DNA of 64,000 nt from Congregibacter sp036351355 (GTDB lineage Bacteria > Pseudomonadota > Gammaproteobacteria > Pseudomonadales > Halieaceae): the NCBI GenBank assembly GCA_036351355.1, contig JAZBOX010000057.1:15486-79485 (forward strand), written 5' to 3'. Both the position numbers and the translations under genes were made by a program. The notes beneath the pieces were generated by a model, which was not told the DNA's origin, searched no databases, and saw only the letters and a list, made by a program, of their open reading frames with translations. Below are positions 63,839 to 64,000 of this stretch, piece after piece. How positions within the stretch are numbered: position 1 is the first letter of the stretch; the number at the start of each line of letters is the position of its first letter.

Positions 63839-63854
63839 CATAATATATATTATG
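63839..63854. promoter_or_regulatory. perfect 16-bp AT-rich palindrome, likely operator
   Basis: CATAATATATATTATG is its own reverse complement. It contains no G or C except the terminal pair, in a region otherwise near 60% GC, and lies about 155 nt upstream of the zntB ATG and about 90 nt before the possible ATG at 63941. The form suits a dimeric repressor or metal-regulator site; the protein is unknown. Confidence 0.6.
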
Positions 63855-63940
63855 CGCACTTGGATATCAGCCGCTTGGACGTTGATTCATCGGACTGTAC
63901 CCCTCGACCGCTGCGGACTCTGCTCGCAGGCAAACCGCAG

Positions 63941-64000
63941 ATGAACCTGCACGAGCGCCGCCAGCGTCGCCACCAGGCGGGCTCGGCTCAAGCCTCGCCC
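63941..64000 (+). CDS. possible 5' end of a gene leaving the window
   Basis: ATG 63941 opens a frame of 20 codons (MNLHERRQRRH, then Ala/Ser-rich) that runs off the window. AGG lies at about 11 nt upstream. The palindrome at 63839-63854 is suitably placed to control it. Too short to identify. Confidence 0.3.
   Translation, partial: MNLHERRQRRHQAGSAQASP

Overview
The window is about 65% GC by eye, dense, and reads as chromosomal DNA of a gammaproteobacterium. HflD, CysB, the RluE-class pseudouridine synthase, the Prc/Tsp protease and fused CysG all point that way. The block from purB to cysG (about 20.1-40.0 kb) follows the order I recall from Pseudomonas: purB, hflD, mnmA, icd, clpS, clpA, infA, bpt, aat, trxB, ftsK, lolA, rarA, serS, cysG. 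Genus cannot be fixed from the window. No rRNA, tRNA, CRISPR, integrase or insertion sequence was recognised.

Layout. 0-6.3 kb: a thioesterase, an SRAP protein, a short flavin amine oxidase, moaC-moaD-moaE with a flavin reductase and a Nudix hydrolase, a Bcp-type peroxiredoxin and an exonuclease III homologue. 6.4-10.3 kb: yajC, an AGCS amino-acid symporter, a cytosolic 5'-nucleotidase and cysB. 10.5-19.0 kb: a complete propionyl-CoA to succinyl-CoA module (carboxyltransferase, unusually long biotin carboxylase/biotin-carrier protein, methylmalonyl-CoA epimerase, B12-dependent mutase, MeaB GTPase) ending in a small Rieske protein. 19.1-24.1 kb, minus strand: GNAT acetyltransferase, purB, hflD, mnmA, rluE. 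24.5-29.4 kb, plus strand: icd, clpS, clpA, yqaA. 29.4-32.2 kb, minus strand: infA, bpt, aat, trxB; with clpS/clpA these make up the bacterial N-degron pathway. 32.5-41.0 kb, plus strand: ftsK, lolA, rarA, crcB, serS, cysG and a VanZ-like membrane protein, meeting prc and a SIMPL-domain gene on the minus strand.

44.7-59.7 kb, minus strand: sixteen consecutive genes ureD-A-B-C-E-F-G, xdhA-B-C, alc, uraD, hiuH, allA, guaD, puuD, mostly overlapping by 4 or 8 nt. Together they take guanine/xanthine through urate, allantoin-level ureides and urea to ammonia and glyoxylate; only allantoinase is not seen. The moaCDE genes at the start of the window make part of the cofactor that XdhB needs. At the far end a broken fragment of an 8-oxoguanine-deaminase-like amidohydrolase abuts, antiparallel, the 3' end of puuD. 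59.7-64 kb: a DUF3187-type protein, a TauD/TfdA dioxygenase, an unknown secreted protein, zntB, and an AT-rich perfect palindrome.

Oddities: at least two genes (yqaA, rarA) seem to start at CTG; clpS has no usual start where its family normally begins; and many intergenic gaps carry short tandem repeats of unrelated sequence, several with an 11-bp period.
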